Positions 53,793 to 64,000 of a stretch of DNA of 64,000 nucleotides are shown here, piece after piece. The notes below the pieces were generated by a model. The model was given only the letters and a program-made list of their open reading frames with translations, was not told the DNA's origin and did not search any database. Source of the DNA: Pagrus major (taxonomy: Eukaryota > Chordata > Actinopteri > Spariformes > Sparidae); assembly GCF_040436345.1 (NCBI RefSeq), contig NC_133216.1:102001-166000 (forward strand), in the 5' to 3' direction. Position 1 is the stretch's first letter; each line of letters begins with the position of its first letter. Made by a program: the position numbers and the translations under genes.

Positions 53793-54792
53793 AAAGGCTC
53801 AAAGAAGAGACTAATCTAAGTGAGCCACCCTTCTAATCCTTTGGTTGGGAACACTAACGTTTTGTCTGTTTGTTGTTGTGTTTATAACACATACATGTAT
53901 AATTGTGATCAGTAGTGATTCTGCAATTACCGCGGAAACTCCTCGGTCTCACCACGCCAGCTGTACAGCAGTGCTGCGCCGTGCTACACTCAAAACGCTT
54001 CTTTAACTAACTAGGCTTGCTTCAGCTCAGCCCATGCTCCACCTCTTTGCCCATTTTTGATTAGTCGGGAGTTAGGGGGAGTGAAGCACTGATGGGTGAC
54101 ATTGCGGTGGCTTTGTCCATTTTTTTCCCAATCAAGTGGCAAAGGGGGGAATGTCATGCACAAATCAGCAATAACAATAAAACATGAGCCAGTGAGCCAG
54201 TTAGCTACAGAGACAAAACCCTCGGTTTGAGGTGTGCCCTCTGAAAAATCTCCATTTGGAGGGTCATGTAGCATAACACTTCATCCTACACCTCTATCCC
54301 AACAAGAATCAGGACATCCTACACGTAGAGGTGAACGCACAAACCAGCGGGGTAGGGCTAAGAGGAGAAGGGGTGTATTGGGATTTGGCCTTGGATTGTT
54401 GTCATTCATCCTGAAAGAATGTTACAAATCATTTAATGATGATGTCACCTGTTCAGAGTATTTCTTTCAATTTTCAACTTGTACAAAAACATTCTCAACT
54501 CTGTAAAATGTGTAGTTCAAAGTCCTTAAGGAGAACTGGTGTCGGCTTTTATTTGCTTTAAGTATATGTGTTAGTTCAGATCAGATCACCGCTGTACCAG
54601 TGTAGGATCTCAGCAGATCAAACTAAAGAGTAGCAAAACTACATTTATACATACTTCTATAATTAGTAACAGTGAAGACAACTGGTCTGTTATCATAGTG
54701 CACAACTTTGTGATTACTATTGATGGAAATTATGTCCCTGTATTTACACGGCACAACAGGTTGAAAAAATAGAGTGTAGTTAAGTTTTTAAT
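53793..54792. other. Intergenic, possible unidentified repeat, no host gene
   Basis: The stretch 54010-54400 contains short arginine-rich open frames (for example HPTRRGERTNQRGRAKRRRG) whose DNA looks like a dispersed repeat rather than a gene. No family assigned. Confidence 0.4.
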
Positions 54793-55704
54793 TTAGATCA
54801 GACTTTTACATATGACATGGATTTTAGACAGTTTGAGCCCATACATTACAGGGTTGAAGAGTGGAGGACATGTAAGAAAGTATAAAGATAAAAATATTCT
54901 CAACATATTGGGAACACTGTTCATATTAAACCTGCTCTGTAATATTTCAAAACAAGCCCCAAAAGAGAAGTTGAGCAGAGAAGCGAGGTGAGGTGTGCAG
55001 GTACTGACCGCTTTCTGTCTCGTCTGTTTAGAGCCGGAGAAACAAACTTTAAGGATCCTCATGTATGTGTAGAGAATTAAAGTTAGAGGACAAAAGACTG
55101 AGATGGCAGTAACAAAGAGTCCATAGATGTTACTGACTGTGGTGTCATAGCAGGCCAGTTTCACAACAGAGTGATAGTCACAATACACTTTGTTAATAAC
55201 GTCCCCACACAGCTGTAAAGGGACAACCAAAGAGATTGTAACAAAATTCACAAGAAATATGAGTAACCATGTTGTAGCAATAAAGATTGCAACTTTGTTG
55301 TATGACATACGAGTGTTATATTGTAGAGGATAACAGATAGCAAGATATCTGTCATAAGACATGATGGCTAAGTTTAAATGTTCTATACTTCCATAAGAAT
55401 ACACACAGAAAATCTGCAGGTAACACAATGAAGCAGAAACAGTGTGAATGTCAGAGAGAATCTGAGTCAGAAGGAACGGAAACAACCCTGAACTACCAAA
55501 CAGTTCATTTACAAACAGACTGCACAGGAACATGTACATAGGTTCATGTAAGCTTCTGTTCATACAGATAACCACAATGAGCAGCAGGTTGGAACAAATG
55601 ATTAAAATGTATAGAGACAAAACAATTATGAAATATAAGTATTTCAACAGCCCAGTGTCAACGTAGGCAACAAGCGCCAAATATGAGAACTGTGTAGAGT
55701 TCAT
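54793..55704 (-). CDS. Odorant receptor of a different (delta-like) fish group, intact, 303 aa
   Basis: Seven-transmembrane odorant receptor. Seen: N2 glycosylation site (MNSTQFS), SLHEPMYMFLCSL, SYDRYLAICYPLQYNTRMS with DRY at 118-120, LQLCGDVINKVYCDY in loop 2, KAVSTCTPHLASLLNFSFG at TM6 and NPVMYG at 284-289. The frame is open to an upstream ATG at 55770. The ATG at 55704 (MNSTQ) is preferred because it gives the usual N-terminus of the fish delta-type receptors that this sequence strongly resembles. Single coding exon; TATA or splice signals were not pinned down. It shares little with the other seven OR sequences here and marks a separate subfamily at the cluster edge. Confidence 0.94.
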   Translation of the reverse strand: MNSTQFSYLALVAYVDTGLLKYLYFIIVLSLYILIICSNLLLIVVICMNRSLHEPMYMFLCSLFVNELFGSSGLFPFLLTQILSDIHTVSASLCYLQIFCVYSYGSIEHLNLAIMSYDRYLAICYPLQYNTRMSYNKVAIFIATTWLLIFLVNFVTISLVVPLQLCGDVINKVYCDYHSVVKLACYDTTVSNIYGLFVTAISVFCPLTLILYTYMRILKVCFSGSKQTRQKAVSTCTPHLASLLNFSFGACFEILQSRFNMNSVPNMLRIFLSLYFLTCPPLFNPVMYGLKLSKIHVICKSLI

Positions 55705-56279
55705 TGGCCTCCTTGTAACAGATGAAACAATGATCATGTTACAGTTTCCTGGATTAAAGCTGCACAACATGCAGCTGAAGCATCAAACACGCATAATAGA
55801 AGTCAGTGTAATAAAGTAATATTCTGTGTAAATGTCCTTATCATGGTCTTACAAACATACCCAGTGCAACATTTCCTATTCAAAGTCAATATAATGGTTG
55901 GTTGGTTGTTACAAAGGGGAGCTTATGACATTGTGTGAAACTTCGCATTCACCTACTGACCTGCTGTCATCATACTGAACCTCTCTCCTATAAGATGAAG
56001 CTGTGCTCCTCTTTTAAACTTTTAATGGTGGCAGCAGACTGACCTCATTATCTCAGGTCCTACTGATGAATACTGATGTTTAATTAATGTCAGGAAAAAG
56101 AAAACCTTTGTAGAAAAGCTACTGCTTCAAATTTAAATTTAAATGGACAGTTCTGAATAAAAAATGACCAACAATGTTTTCCTTCTGTTCTTTGAAGAAA
56201 GATGTTGACGTTAGCCTTCTATGTGTTTTACGATAAAAACAGAAGAGAACATAACACAAATGAACCAAACGATTCAAAT
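55705..56279. other. Upstream of the delta-like OR, nothing recognised
   Basis: AT-rich non-coding sequence that should include the promoter of the OR ending at 55704. No clear motif set was found. Confidence 0.4.
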
Positions 56280-56347
56280 ACATACATATGTATGTAATAT
56301 TATGTATGTATATGTATATACGTGTATATATGTATATATATACATAA

Positions 56348-56379
<32 letters not shown>

Positions 56380-56450
56380 GTGTGTGTGTATATATACATA
56401 TATACACATATATACATACATATATACACATACATATATGCATATATACA
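56280..56450 (+). repeat. (TATA/TACA/TGTA)n microsatellite
   Basis: About 170 bp of alternating purine-pyrimidine repeats (ATATGTATAT, ACATATATACAC). The tyrosine- and isoleucine-rich open frames on both strands are artefacts. Confidence 0.95.
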
Positions 56451-56806
56451 GCGGGGAAAATAAGTATTGAACGCGTCAACATTTTTCTCAGTAAATATAT
56501 TTCTGATGGGGCTATTGACATAAAATTGTCACCAGATGTCGATAACAACCAAAGTAATCCACACATACAAAGAAATCAAAACATATATGTCCATAAATTA
56601 AGTTATGTGTAATAAAGTGGAATGACATGAAAAAGTATTGAACACGCTTACTGAAATGTATTTGATACTTAGTAGAAAAGCCTTTGTTGGTAATGACAAC
56701 TTCAAGACGCCTCCTGTCTGGAGAAACTAGTCGCATGCATTGCTCAAGTCAAGTGTGATTTTGGCCCCTTCTTCCACACAAACTGTCTTCAAATCTTGAA
56801 GGAAAA
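56451..56806 (-). mobile_element. Tc1/mariner element, transposase 3' end and terminal repeat
   Basis: The left end TACAGCGGGGAAAATAAG, then TATTGAACGCGTC, is a Tc1 terminal sequence flanked by TA. The minus strand encodes the transposase end: LQDLKTVCVEEGAKIT, RLVSPDRRRLEVVITNKGFS, TKY. The remaining transposase is cut off near 56806, where LINE sequence starts. Confidence 0.85.
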
Positions 56807-57943
56807 TTAGTTTGTGGCTGATGTCTGGCAGCATCTTTCAGTCCCGGGCCAGGGACTGCCTAGGTGTCCTGCTTCCGGCCTGGTGGAGGGATGTTTTGGT
56901 GTTTTCTGTCCTTCTCTGGCAAACGTTGTTGCCTTCAGGGGGTTGGTTCTCTTCGTGGCAAGGAGTTGGTCTTGCTCTGTTTGCTTTCCGGAGCTGCTGC
57001 CAGGCTCTTGAGGACCTGATTGTGCCGGCAGGTGTATCTCCCTTGCGTAAGGCAGGTCTTGCAGCCTGTCATGATGTGTTTGAGAGTTGCTGGAGTTGGG
57101 CATAGGGCAGAGGGCACAGGTTGGGTCCTCACCATACCACTGATGGAGATTCTTTGGTGATGGAAGCACATCATACGTCGCTCTGACGATAAAACTGATC
57201 TTGCTTGCTTCCATTTCCCATAGTTCCCTCCAGCAGATCTTTCTTCTCTCCACACATTCCCACTGCATCCATTGCCCCTGTTTAGCAAGAGAGACACTTT
57301 GCACTTCTGAAGACCTCTTCCTGTCGAAGCACCTCCTCCACCACCAGCTTCCTCCATTCTGATGTTGTAGCCTTTCGCCAGGTTAGTTTGCATGCTTTCA
57401 GGCCAAAGCCTCCTCTTCCCTGCTGGATTTACAATGTATTTGTGCCTCAGGGCTGATGTAGCTTGCTGCACTGCATTGGATGGTGTCCACTTCTGCCCAG
57501 TTACTAGGGGCAGTGCAGCAGAACTGATGATCTTGTCTCTGGAGTCCTTCAGTGTCATCTGGAGTCTAACTTTGGAACATTTGTATTCAGATCGGCTAGT
57601 GAAAGGTAACTCCAGGACTCCTTTGCCATAGAGGCCGATGTTACCTAGACGTCGTGGGACGCCAAGCCATCTTTTAGCATATGAAGTGATGGTTTGTTCC
57701 ATCTTCTCCACAGTGGTTATAGGGACTTCATACACATTCAGAAGATGAGTCTCTTGATTTGTTCCCTCTCCCTGGTTGGTCCTCTCCTTATGATGACAAC
57801 AATCATGATGATATTGAGTAAATATGTGTTTTCCCTTTCCACAACAGTGGTCACATTGTCTGGCTGTTGACAATCTCTTGCCTTAGTTGTTGCACTTGCT
57901 CTTTGTCCTTGAGGCTTGCATTGTACCATCTGCCCAGGCTTTT
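56807..57943 (-). mobile_element. Older LINE (R2/R4-like, CCHC type), 3' part
   Basis: Minus-strand non-LTR element whose other part is 63649-64000. After the L1 insertion site it continues RWYNASLKDKEQVQQLRQ, then SYAKRWLGVPRRLGNIGLYG, KWTPSNAVQQATSALRHKY and a zinc knuckle CALCP-TPATLKHIMTGC (C-x2-C-x7-H-x4-C, with a frame change inside near 57105), then REGQKTPKHPSTRPEAG. The knuckle type resembles LINEs with a restriction-like endonuclease. That endonuclease would follow but is cut off at about 56807, so the clade is inferred. Several frameshifts. Confidence 0.75.
57930..57943 (+). repeat. Target-site duplication of the L1, left copy
   Basis: CTGCCCAGGCTTTT, identical to 63649-63662. Adjacent T run is the L1 poly-A tail on the minus strand, so the right edge is ambiguous by a base or two. 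Confidence 0.9.
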
Positions 57944-58153
57944 TTTTTTTTTTGAACTTTCTCTTTATTTAAACTTTTCCAACATTTTTCAAAACACTTC
58001 ACAAGACAAAACAATTCACTTAACAAGACAAGACAATTCCTGACATATCATACAACATATCACAAAGCATACATATTGAAACCAGCTGCCATAAAAACAA
58101 ATGAATGGACAGGCAGGTAGTCAAAAACAAAACAAACAAACAAAAAATTCTAC

Positions 58154-61100
58154 TCATTCCAACCCCAGATATCTGGTAATGCAGGACCATCTCTGCTCAA
58201 ATATGTCTGTTTTCAGCTGCAAACTGGCTGTCATTTTTTCCATTGAGTAGACATTTTTCAGTCTCTGGGTCCATTGACCTATGGTTGGGGGCTTCACGTC
58301 TCTCCAGTTAACCGTTATCATTTTCTTTGCTACTAGTAAAAGGATCCTCAGTACATATCGTTGATCAGCATTGTATACATCTTTCGGAATAATTCCTAAT
58401 AAAAACAGTTTTGGATCCCAAGCAACATCTGTCCCCAACATAGTATCAATCTCCCTTTTGATGTCCCCCCAGAATCCACGCAGAACTGGGCAATCCCAGA
58501 AAATGTGTGTGGTGTCTCCAGTATTTCCACAATTACGCCAGCATAATGCTGCACTGGAATTCTTCACGTACATAGAAACAACAAGGGGAGTATTAAAAAA
58601 TCTAATTTTTATCTTCCAGTCAAATTCTTTCCATAATTGACTATTAATGCCCTTATGGCATCCTGCCCACATGTCATTCCATTCAGAGTCTTCAATTATA
58701 ACATTCATTTCTAATTCCCATTTTTCTTTAATATATTCCGTGTTTTGATAAGCATCCATTACTAGTCTTTTGTATATGTTAGATAGATGTTTTTTTTGTT
58801 GGGTGTTGTTTCTCTAAAATGTTGATTAAGTACTCTTCTATCTCATTAGGGTTATTTCTGACCATGTCCCTTTCCTTGTGACATGTGACATAATGTCTGA
58901 TCTGAAGATATCTATGAAAATCTTTTGATGAGAGGCCAAATTGCTCCTGAAGTTGAGAGAACGATTTAAATTCCATCCCTATAAAAAGTTGATTAATTGT
59001 ACGGAGACCTTTGTCCACCCACCCTCTGAACCCACTGTCCCATAGGGAGGGCGGAAAATCTATATTTCCTACAATCAGTAGGGCCCTTGAGATCGACTCC
59101 GGTCCCTTAAGCTTTTTCTTCACAGTTGTCCAGACTTTTAAGGTGTGTTTTATCCATTCGTTCTTTATTTTGATTTTATTAACAGACTTTATATCTATGA
59201 AAGGGAGTACCGCTAAGGAGACCTCCTTTACAGAATCTTGCTCTATCTTAGTCCATATTGTCTCTTGGTCATTTCTGATCCATGCCACTATAGCACTTAT
59301 CTGTGCAGCCCAGTAATAGCTTTTGAGATTTGGTAAACCTAAACTGCCCTTATCTTTAGGTAGTTGAAGAGATTTCAATCTTATCCTTGGTCTCTTCTTT
59401 TGCCATATAAATGTTGAAACTAACCTATCTAGCATTTTTAATGTGGAAACCGGTACTTTAATAGGGAGGGATTGAAATAAAAAGAGAAGTCTCGGTAGTA
59501 GATTCATTTTTACCGTCTCTATTCTTCCTACGAGGGACAGCGGTACAATTTCCCAACGTGCCACATCATTTTTTATTTGTTTAATTAATTTGTTATAATT
59601 CGCCTCAAATAGTTGGGTGGGATTAGGGGTAATAATTATTCCCAAATACCTAAAACCAGCGAAAGGAGACACTATTATTCAGTTGTGTAGGCCAGGTGCC
59701 TGAAATCATCATGGCTTCTGATTTATTTTCATTAATTTTATATCCGGACACTGATCCATATTCGTGCAAGGTTTTCATAAGTACAGGAATGGAAGAAAGT
59801 GGATTTTTTACAAAAAGTAAAATGTCATCCGCGAACAAAGCTATTTTATGAATTGAGCCTCCATCATCTGTTATCCCTTGGATTTGAGCATTTTGGCGTA
59901 TTGCCTCTGCCAGAGGCTCGATACTGATAGCAAATAAGATGGGTGACAGAGAGTCTCCTTGTCTCACCCCTCGTTCAATCCTAAAAAAGCTAGAACAGTG
60001 ACCGTTAACTCTGACTTTCGAGCAGGGTTCTTTATATAGTAGGTTTATCCAGTTCACAAATTCATTCCCAAAGCCCATTTCTATTAGTGTCTGTTTCAGA
60101 AATTGCCAGTCCACCCGATCAAATGCTTTCTCGGCATCTAAACCGAGGAGCATTGACGGTTGACTGTCTCCTGCCGCTATTGCTTGCAGATTTAAAGCTC
60201 GTCTTATATTATTTGATCCTTGACGTCCTAATATGAATCCTGTTTGATCTGGTTGAATTAATTTTTTTATATTTCTTTGAATTCTGACTGCTAATATAGA
60301 GGTTAGGATTTTATAATCTACACAGAGTAAGCTTATTGGGCGATAGCTATTACATTGAAGGGGATCTTTTCCCTCCTTATGTATTACTGATAGTATGGCT
60401 TCTGACCATGAATTTGGGGGGTCTCCTGATTTTAGAACATAATTATATAATTTACACAATATAGGTGTAAGTTCATTCATAAATATCTTATAGTATTCTC
60501 CAGAGAAACCATCTATTCCTGGTGATTTATTGTTTTTGATTTTAAGAATGGTTTCCCTAATTTCCTTTTCTGTGATAGGCTGTATTAAAAATTCCACCTC
60601 CTCATTTGATAGTTTATTCATTTTAAGGGGTTTTAAAAACTCTAATATTCTTTTTTCCTTGAATTCAAGGTCTTCAGCCTTATATAGTTGTTTGTAGTAC
60701 GTGGAAAATGAGTTTGCTATTTTAGTGGGATCTGCCTCAATAAGATTGGTTTCAGGATTCCTAATTTTTGGAACTGCACGGCTAGATTGGGCTTTTCTGA
60801 GTTGAAAAGCCAAAAGCCTGCTGGCTTTGTTACCCATTTCATAATATTTTCTATTAGTAAATCTCAGAGCACCCTCTGCTTTATATGTCAGAACCTCATC
60901 CAGTTGTTGTCTCGTCTCCTTTAGCATTTTCAAAGCGTCTTTCTTTCCAAATTGTTTGTGTTCTCTCGTTAATTTTTTTATTTCATCTTCCAAACTCTGT
61001 TGTTTAGCGAGTCTTTGTTTTTTTATTCTGGACCCTATAGAAATAATTTTCCCTCTTATAGTGGCTTTACTAGCATCCCATATAATTGAGGGGGAGACAT

Positions 61101-61935
61101 TACCATCATCATTTACGATAAAGTATTCAGTCAGAGCCTCCTTCAATTCTTGCCTAATATTCATATCTGTTAGCAGGGATACATTAAGCCTCCAGTGTCT
61201 GAAGTGATTGTCCGTACCTAGGTTGATTTTCATAGTCACAGGGCCATGGTCTGAAATAGTAATTGGTTCAACTGTACAATCTTTTATTCTATACATTTCA
61301 GTCCTTGATACACAAAAAAGATCTATTCTTGAGTAGCTCCCATGCACTTGAGACATATAAGTGAAATCTCTCTCATTAGGATGGAGCTGTCGCCAGATGT
61401 CTACTAGACCCAGTTCTTTCATCATATATGATAAGCCCTTAGACATTTTGGATGGAGGTTTCCTGGTTGCAGGCAGTCTATCCAATTTTGAATTCAGGGT
61501 ACAGTTGAAGTCACCTCCTATTATGATGATCCCCTCACCTTTGTCAGCTAACAGAGTTGCTATTTTTTTAAAAAAGAAAGGGCAGTCTTCGTTTGGGGCG
61601 TATATATTCAGTATAGTTATTTTTTTCCCTCCAATCGTGCCTATTACCATAACATATCGACCTTCATCATCCTGGAAAATCTTTTCGTTACTGTAGTACA
61701 CCGATTTATGAAATAGTATAGCGACTCCTCTCTTCTTTTTTCTCCCACATGAAGCACTGTACACCTGATCCACCCATTCTCCCTTTAGTTTTAAGTGTTC
61801 GGTTTGTGACAAGTGTGTCTCTTGAATCAGAGCAACAGAACACTGTAACCTCTTAAATTGTCCCAGGATTTTCTTTCTTTTGATTGGATTATTAACTCCT
61901 CTTATATTATAACTTACGAAGTTCAATTCAGCCAT
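58154..61935 (-). CDS. L1 ORF2 protein: endonuclease and reverse transcriptase, two frameshifts
   Basis: It nicks target DNA and reverse-transcribes the element RNA. The endonuclease fills about residues 1-240: SYNIRG, QETH, YAPNED, GGDFNC, SYSRIDLF and SDHGPV. Reverse transcriptase motifs follow at about 440-730: NNKSPGIDGF, SYRPISLLCVDYKI, DAEKAFDRVDW, GVRQGDSLSPILFA and FADD. The first frame stops at 59650, and a single-base shift near 59672 leads into FRYLGIIITPNPTQ (to 58779). A second shift lies in a run of A on the coding strand near 58785. The last part (58759-58154) carries C-x3-C-x7-H-x4-C (CWRNCGNTGDTTHIFWDC). Both shifts could be real or sequencing errors. Confidence 0.93.
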
Positions 61936-62645
61936 AATCTCTGTGGGGTTTTATAATACAACTCCCTACCTGTTTTAACTTAAATTTGACAGTTAGTCTT
62001 CTCACTATTAAGGCATTGTCTATAGCATGTGTCAGGAAAAACAAAAAACAAAGAACCACATAGAGAACACAAAAGTGACCTTCCACTTCATCAATCTGAC
62101 GCAGGAACTGAACTACAACTGCATCAGATCCCCGATGATATTGGGGCAGAGAGGTGAAACCTGCCCTCTCTGTGGGAAAAAGCACACATAGTGCAAATAA
62201 GACCAAAATTACAACATGTAAAAAAGGTCTAAACGAGTGTATTCCACTCATAGGCATAGCCTCTAATCATCCCTAAAACAAGACGACTGCCAAAGAACCA
62301 AGCAGCAAGCTCTTCAGAGCCCGTAATATCAAGAAAAATAAAATAAAATAAAATAAAACCCCAAACGATCTCCACACTTCCCTCCCGCTCCCACAAGATA
62401 CAAATATTGATATACATGTCCATATTCTGGTAATTTAAATGAATGTAGTGTCATCCCTCTCAACCCACAATCTAGTGTCTGTGACTGCAACTCGACTTAA
62501 ACAGTCCTTTTACCCCCCTTGCTGTCCAGTCATACTGATACTCTGTCAGAGATGTATAGCCTCCGTATCAGTATGATAACTTACTCAGAACCTCATTGCG
62601 CAGATGTGTAACCACGTAAGATGATGTGCAGTCCCGAGTCAACCT

Positions 62646-63476
62646 CTAGCCCAGCGTCTTCAGAAAGTCCTCAGCATCCCCCCTTGCCCCGAACCTGTGT
62701 TCCTTGCCGTTGTGGTTCACGGTGAGCGTAGCGGGGAAGCGCATCCCGAATCGGATGCCTTTGTTTATCAGGGCTTGACACACGTCGTTGAAGGCGCGGC
62801 GTTTCCCTCTGATCACGGGAGACAAATCCTGATGAATGAGGATGTGCCTCCCGCCGTGTTCCAGGACAGACTTCTTCCTCGCCGCTGCCATTATCCTCAG
62901 TTTGTCTCTGGGGTTATGAAGTTTTATTATCACCGGCCGAGGACGCGCCCCCCTCGGTCCCAGGCTGCGGTGCACCCGGTCAATCTTGATGCGGCTCCTC
63001 TCGGCGCTCGTAGACAATCCGAGCACAGTAGGCAGCCAGGATTCAAAAAACTGTATAGGCTCCTTTCCCTCTGTGCCTTCTTCCAAATTGAGGATACGAA
63101 TATTGTCTCGCCTACTTCGGTTCTCCAGATCATCCATGCCATCAGACATTTGTTTTATTTTATTTTCCGCGGAGGCGAGTCTGGTCTCTAGGTCTGTCAC
63201 TACTTCTTCCACATCTGAGACACGCTGCTCCGCGGCAGTAATACGCTTCGACTGGCTCTCTAAGGTCGAGGAAATTTTCTCTAGCATGTTGGAAAACTTA
63301 TCGAGTTTCTCCTCCATCACTTCACTGAAGTTTTGTGTTACCTTGTGGATAAGAGCAGCCGTGTCCATGGCCGGTGGGGTTTCGCTAGCTTGTGGCGGCG
63401 GGTACTCTTCTTGGCTAGCGCTAGCGGCTAAAACATTAGCCCCCTTTCGTGCTTGAATCTTCGTCTGTTTCGACAT
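62646..63476 (-). CDS. L1 ORF1 protein, 276 aa, intact
   Basis: RNA-binding chaperone that packages L1 RNA. The start is MSKQTKIQARKG. A coiled coil occupies about residues 45-120 (heptads through ISSTLESQSKRITAAEQRV), followed by the RRM-like domain starting SRRDNIRILNLEEG and the C-terminal domain with PRPVIIKLHNPRDKLRIM and KGIRFGMRFPATLTV. Length and domain order are normal for vertebrate L1 ORF1 proteins. Open throughout. Confidence 0.93.
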   Translation of the reverse strand: MSKQTKIQARKGANVLAASASQEEYPPPQASETPPAMDTAALIHKVTQNFSEVMEEKLDKFSNMLEKISSTLESQSKRITAAEQRVSDVEEVVTDLETRLASAENKIKQMSDGMDDLENRSRRDNIRILNLEEGTEGKEPIQFFESWLPTVLGLSTSAERSRIKIDRVHRSLGPRGARPRPVIIKLHNPRDKLRIMAAARKKSVLEHGGRHILIHQDLSPVIRGKRRAFNDVCQALINKGIRFGMRFPATLTVNHNGKEHRFGARGDAEDFLKTLG

Positions 63477-63648
63477 TGCAGCTTGTCAAAATTTTACTTT
63501 TCTTCGTCTGGTTGAGTCTTTCGGCACTGTACTAGCGTATCGAGTCAAAAAAGGACAACTAACCTGCAGATAATTCGGATAAAATTAAGTGGGAACGGGA
63601 GCTCGGTGAAAACACGTCTTCAGTCAGCCATGGTCAGGTCACGCCCCC

Positions 63649-63662
63649 CTGCCCAGGCTTTT
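63649..63662 (+). repeat. Target-site duplication of the L1, right copy
   Basis: CTGCCCAGGCTTTT, identical to 57930-57943. Confidence 0.9.
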
Positions 63663-64000
63663 GACCGGCTGTTCAGGCACCGTTGGAATTGGGTCGTTGT
63701 CAGTGAAGAACCTTGTGTCACTCAGCACCCCCTTAGCTATGGAGATGCTTCGCGATTTGTTGGGCTTGATTTTTATTCGGGCCCACTTGATGTTTTCCTG
63801 CAGCTTTCCAAGTATGCTATAGTAGTGGTCAGTGTTGTCACGTTGTCCATGTATGCCCTGATAGGTGGAAACATAGCCCAGCCGTGGTTCGTTCACCGCC
63901 CACTACCCATTTTGAGGCCCTGATGGTGACTTCCATGGCCATCATAAAAGCCAAAGGTGAGACTGTGCAACCTGCCATGGTGCCTCCTTCCAAGCGCTGA
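63649..64000 (-). mobile_element. Older LINE (R2/R4-like), reverse transcriptase part, runs off the window
   Basis: The minus strand reads GCTVSPLAFIMAMEVTIRAS, then PPIRAYMDNVTTLTT, LQENIKWARIKIKPNKSRS and IPTVPEQPVKSLGR. This is the reverse transcriptase palm and thumb. The catalytic box is YMDN where YMDD is expected. Frame changes occur near 63800-63900. It joins in frame to 57929 and below across the L1 target site. The upstream part lies beyond 64000. Confidence 0.8.

Larger units (their letters stand above)
57944..63648 (-). mobile_element. Nearly full-length L1-type LINE, 5.7 kb, inserted in another LINE
   Basis: Complete structure on the minus strand: 5' UTR (63648-63477, starting GGGGGCGTGACC), ORF1 (63476-62646), a spacer of about 710 bp, ORF2 (61935-58154) with endonuclease, reverse transcriptase and a cysteine motif, 3' UTR and poly-A (T run at 57941-57953). 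It is flanked by a 14-bp target duplication CTGCCCAGGCTTTT. ORF1 is open and ORF2 has only two frameshifts, so the copy is young. Confidence 0.95.

Noticed and set aside
56119-56566. Tyrosine/isoleucine-rich open frames on both strands
   Set aside because: They come from the TA/CA microsatellite and show no protein features.
62697-63456. Plus-strand frames of 156-164 codons
   Set aside because: Antisense to L1 ORF1.

Overview
The window looks like a piece of a teleost fish chromosome. It has vertebrate exon-intron genes with GT-AG introns, fish-type odorant receptors (ORs), and a dense fish-type mix of mobile elements: Tc1/mariner, hAT, PIF/Harbinger, Penelope-like elements with a GIY-YIG tail, L1 and CR1/L2-like LINEs, a Ty3/Gypsy fossil and abundant simple repeats. 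Nothing suggests bacteria, plasmids or CRISPR. No closer species assignment can be supported from the sequence.

Layout. (1) 1-6878, plus strand: the last eleven coding exons of beta-arrestin 1 (arrb1), about residue 120 to the stop. Its introns carry a minisatellite, a Penelope-like fragment, a MITE and a 360-bp CCTG/TCTG array beside a splice donor. (2) 6879-17461: arrb1 3' region, one intact OR (10206-11222) with likely upstream exons, and a cluster of tRNA-like sequences. (3) 17462-19945: a hAT element with a perfect 8-bp target duplication, then a Penelope-like fragment. (4) 20306-44802: a tandemly duplicated OR block, all on the minus strand, with three intact genes (20306-21250, 33938-34891, 43855-44802) and three broken ones (24888-25110, 26164-26503, 28634-29576). 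The flanks are duplicated too, and later insertions of hAT, Penelope and LINE elements split them. A Gypsy fossil lies 3' of the OR at 43855 and 3' of its broken copy. (5) 44803-54792: no host gene recognised; a 29-copy 37-bp minisatellite, a long hairpin, a Harbinger element with transposase and Myb-like gene, and a LINE endonuclease fragment. (6) 54793-55704: an OR of a clearly different, delta-like group. (7) 56280-64000: a nest of elements. A nearly whole 5.7-kb L1 sits inside an older LINE, with a 14-bp target-site duplication; the two flanks rejoin in frame.

How it fits together. The receptors are G-protein-coupled receptors of olfactory neurons. Beta-arrestin 1 desensitises such receptors in general, but it is broadly expressed, so its position beside the cluster need not be functional. 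The best regulatory signal is a CCAAT box plus TATA-like box with fixed spacing, found 1.2-2.7 kb upstream of four related OR copies and kept even where the sequence between it and the gene has diverged. It is probably the shared OR core promoter. No wholly new system was found. The strongest observations are this promoter, the nested and dated insertions, the mosaic OR copies and the intronic repeat array.
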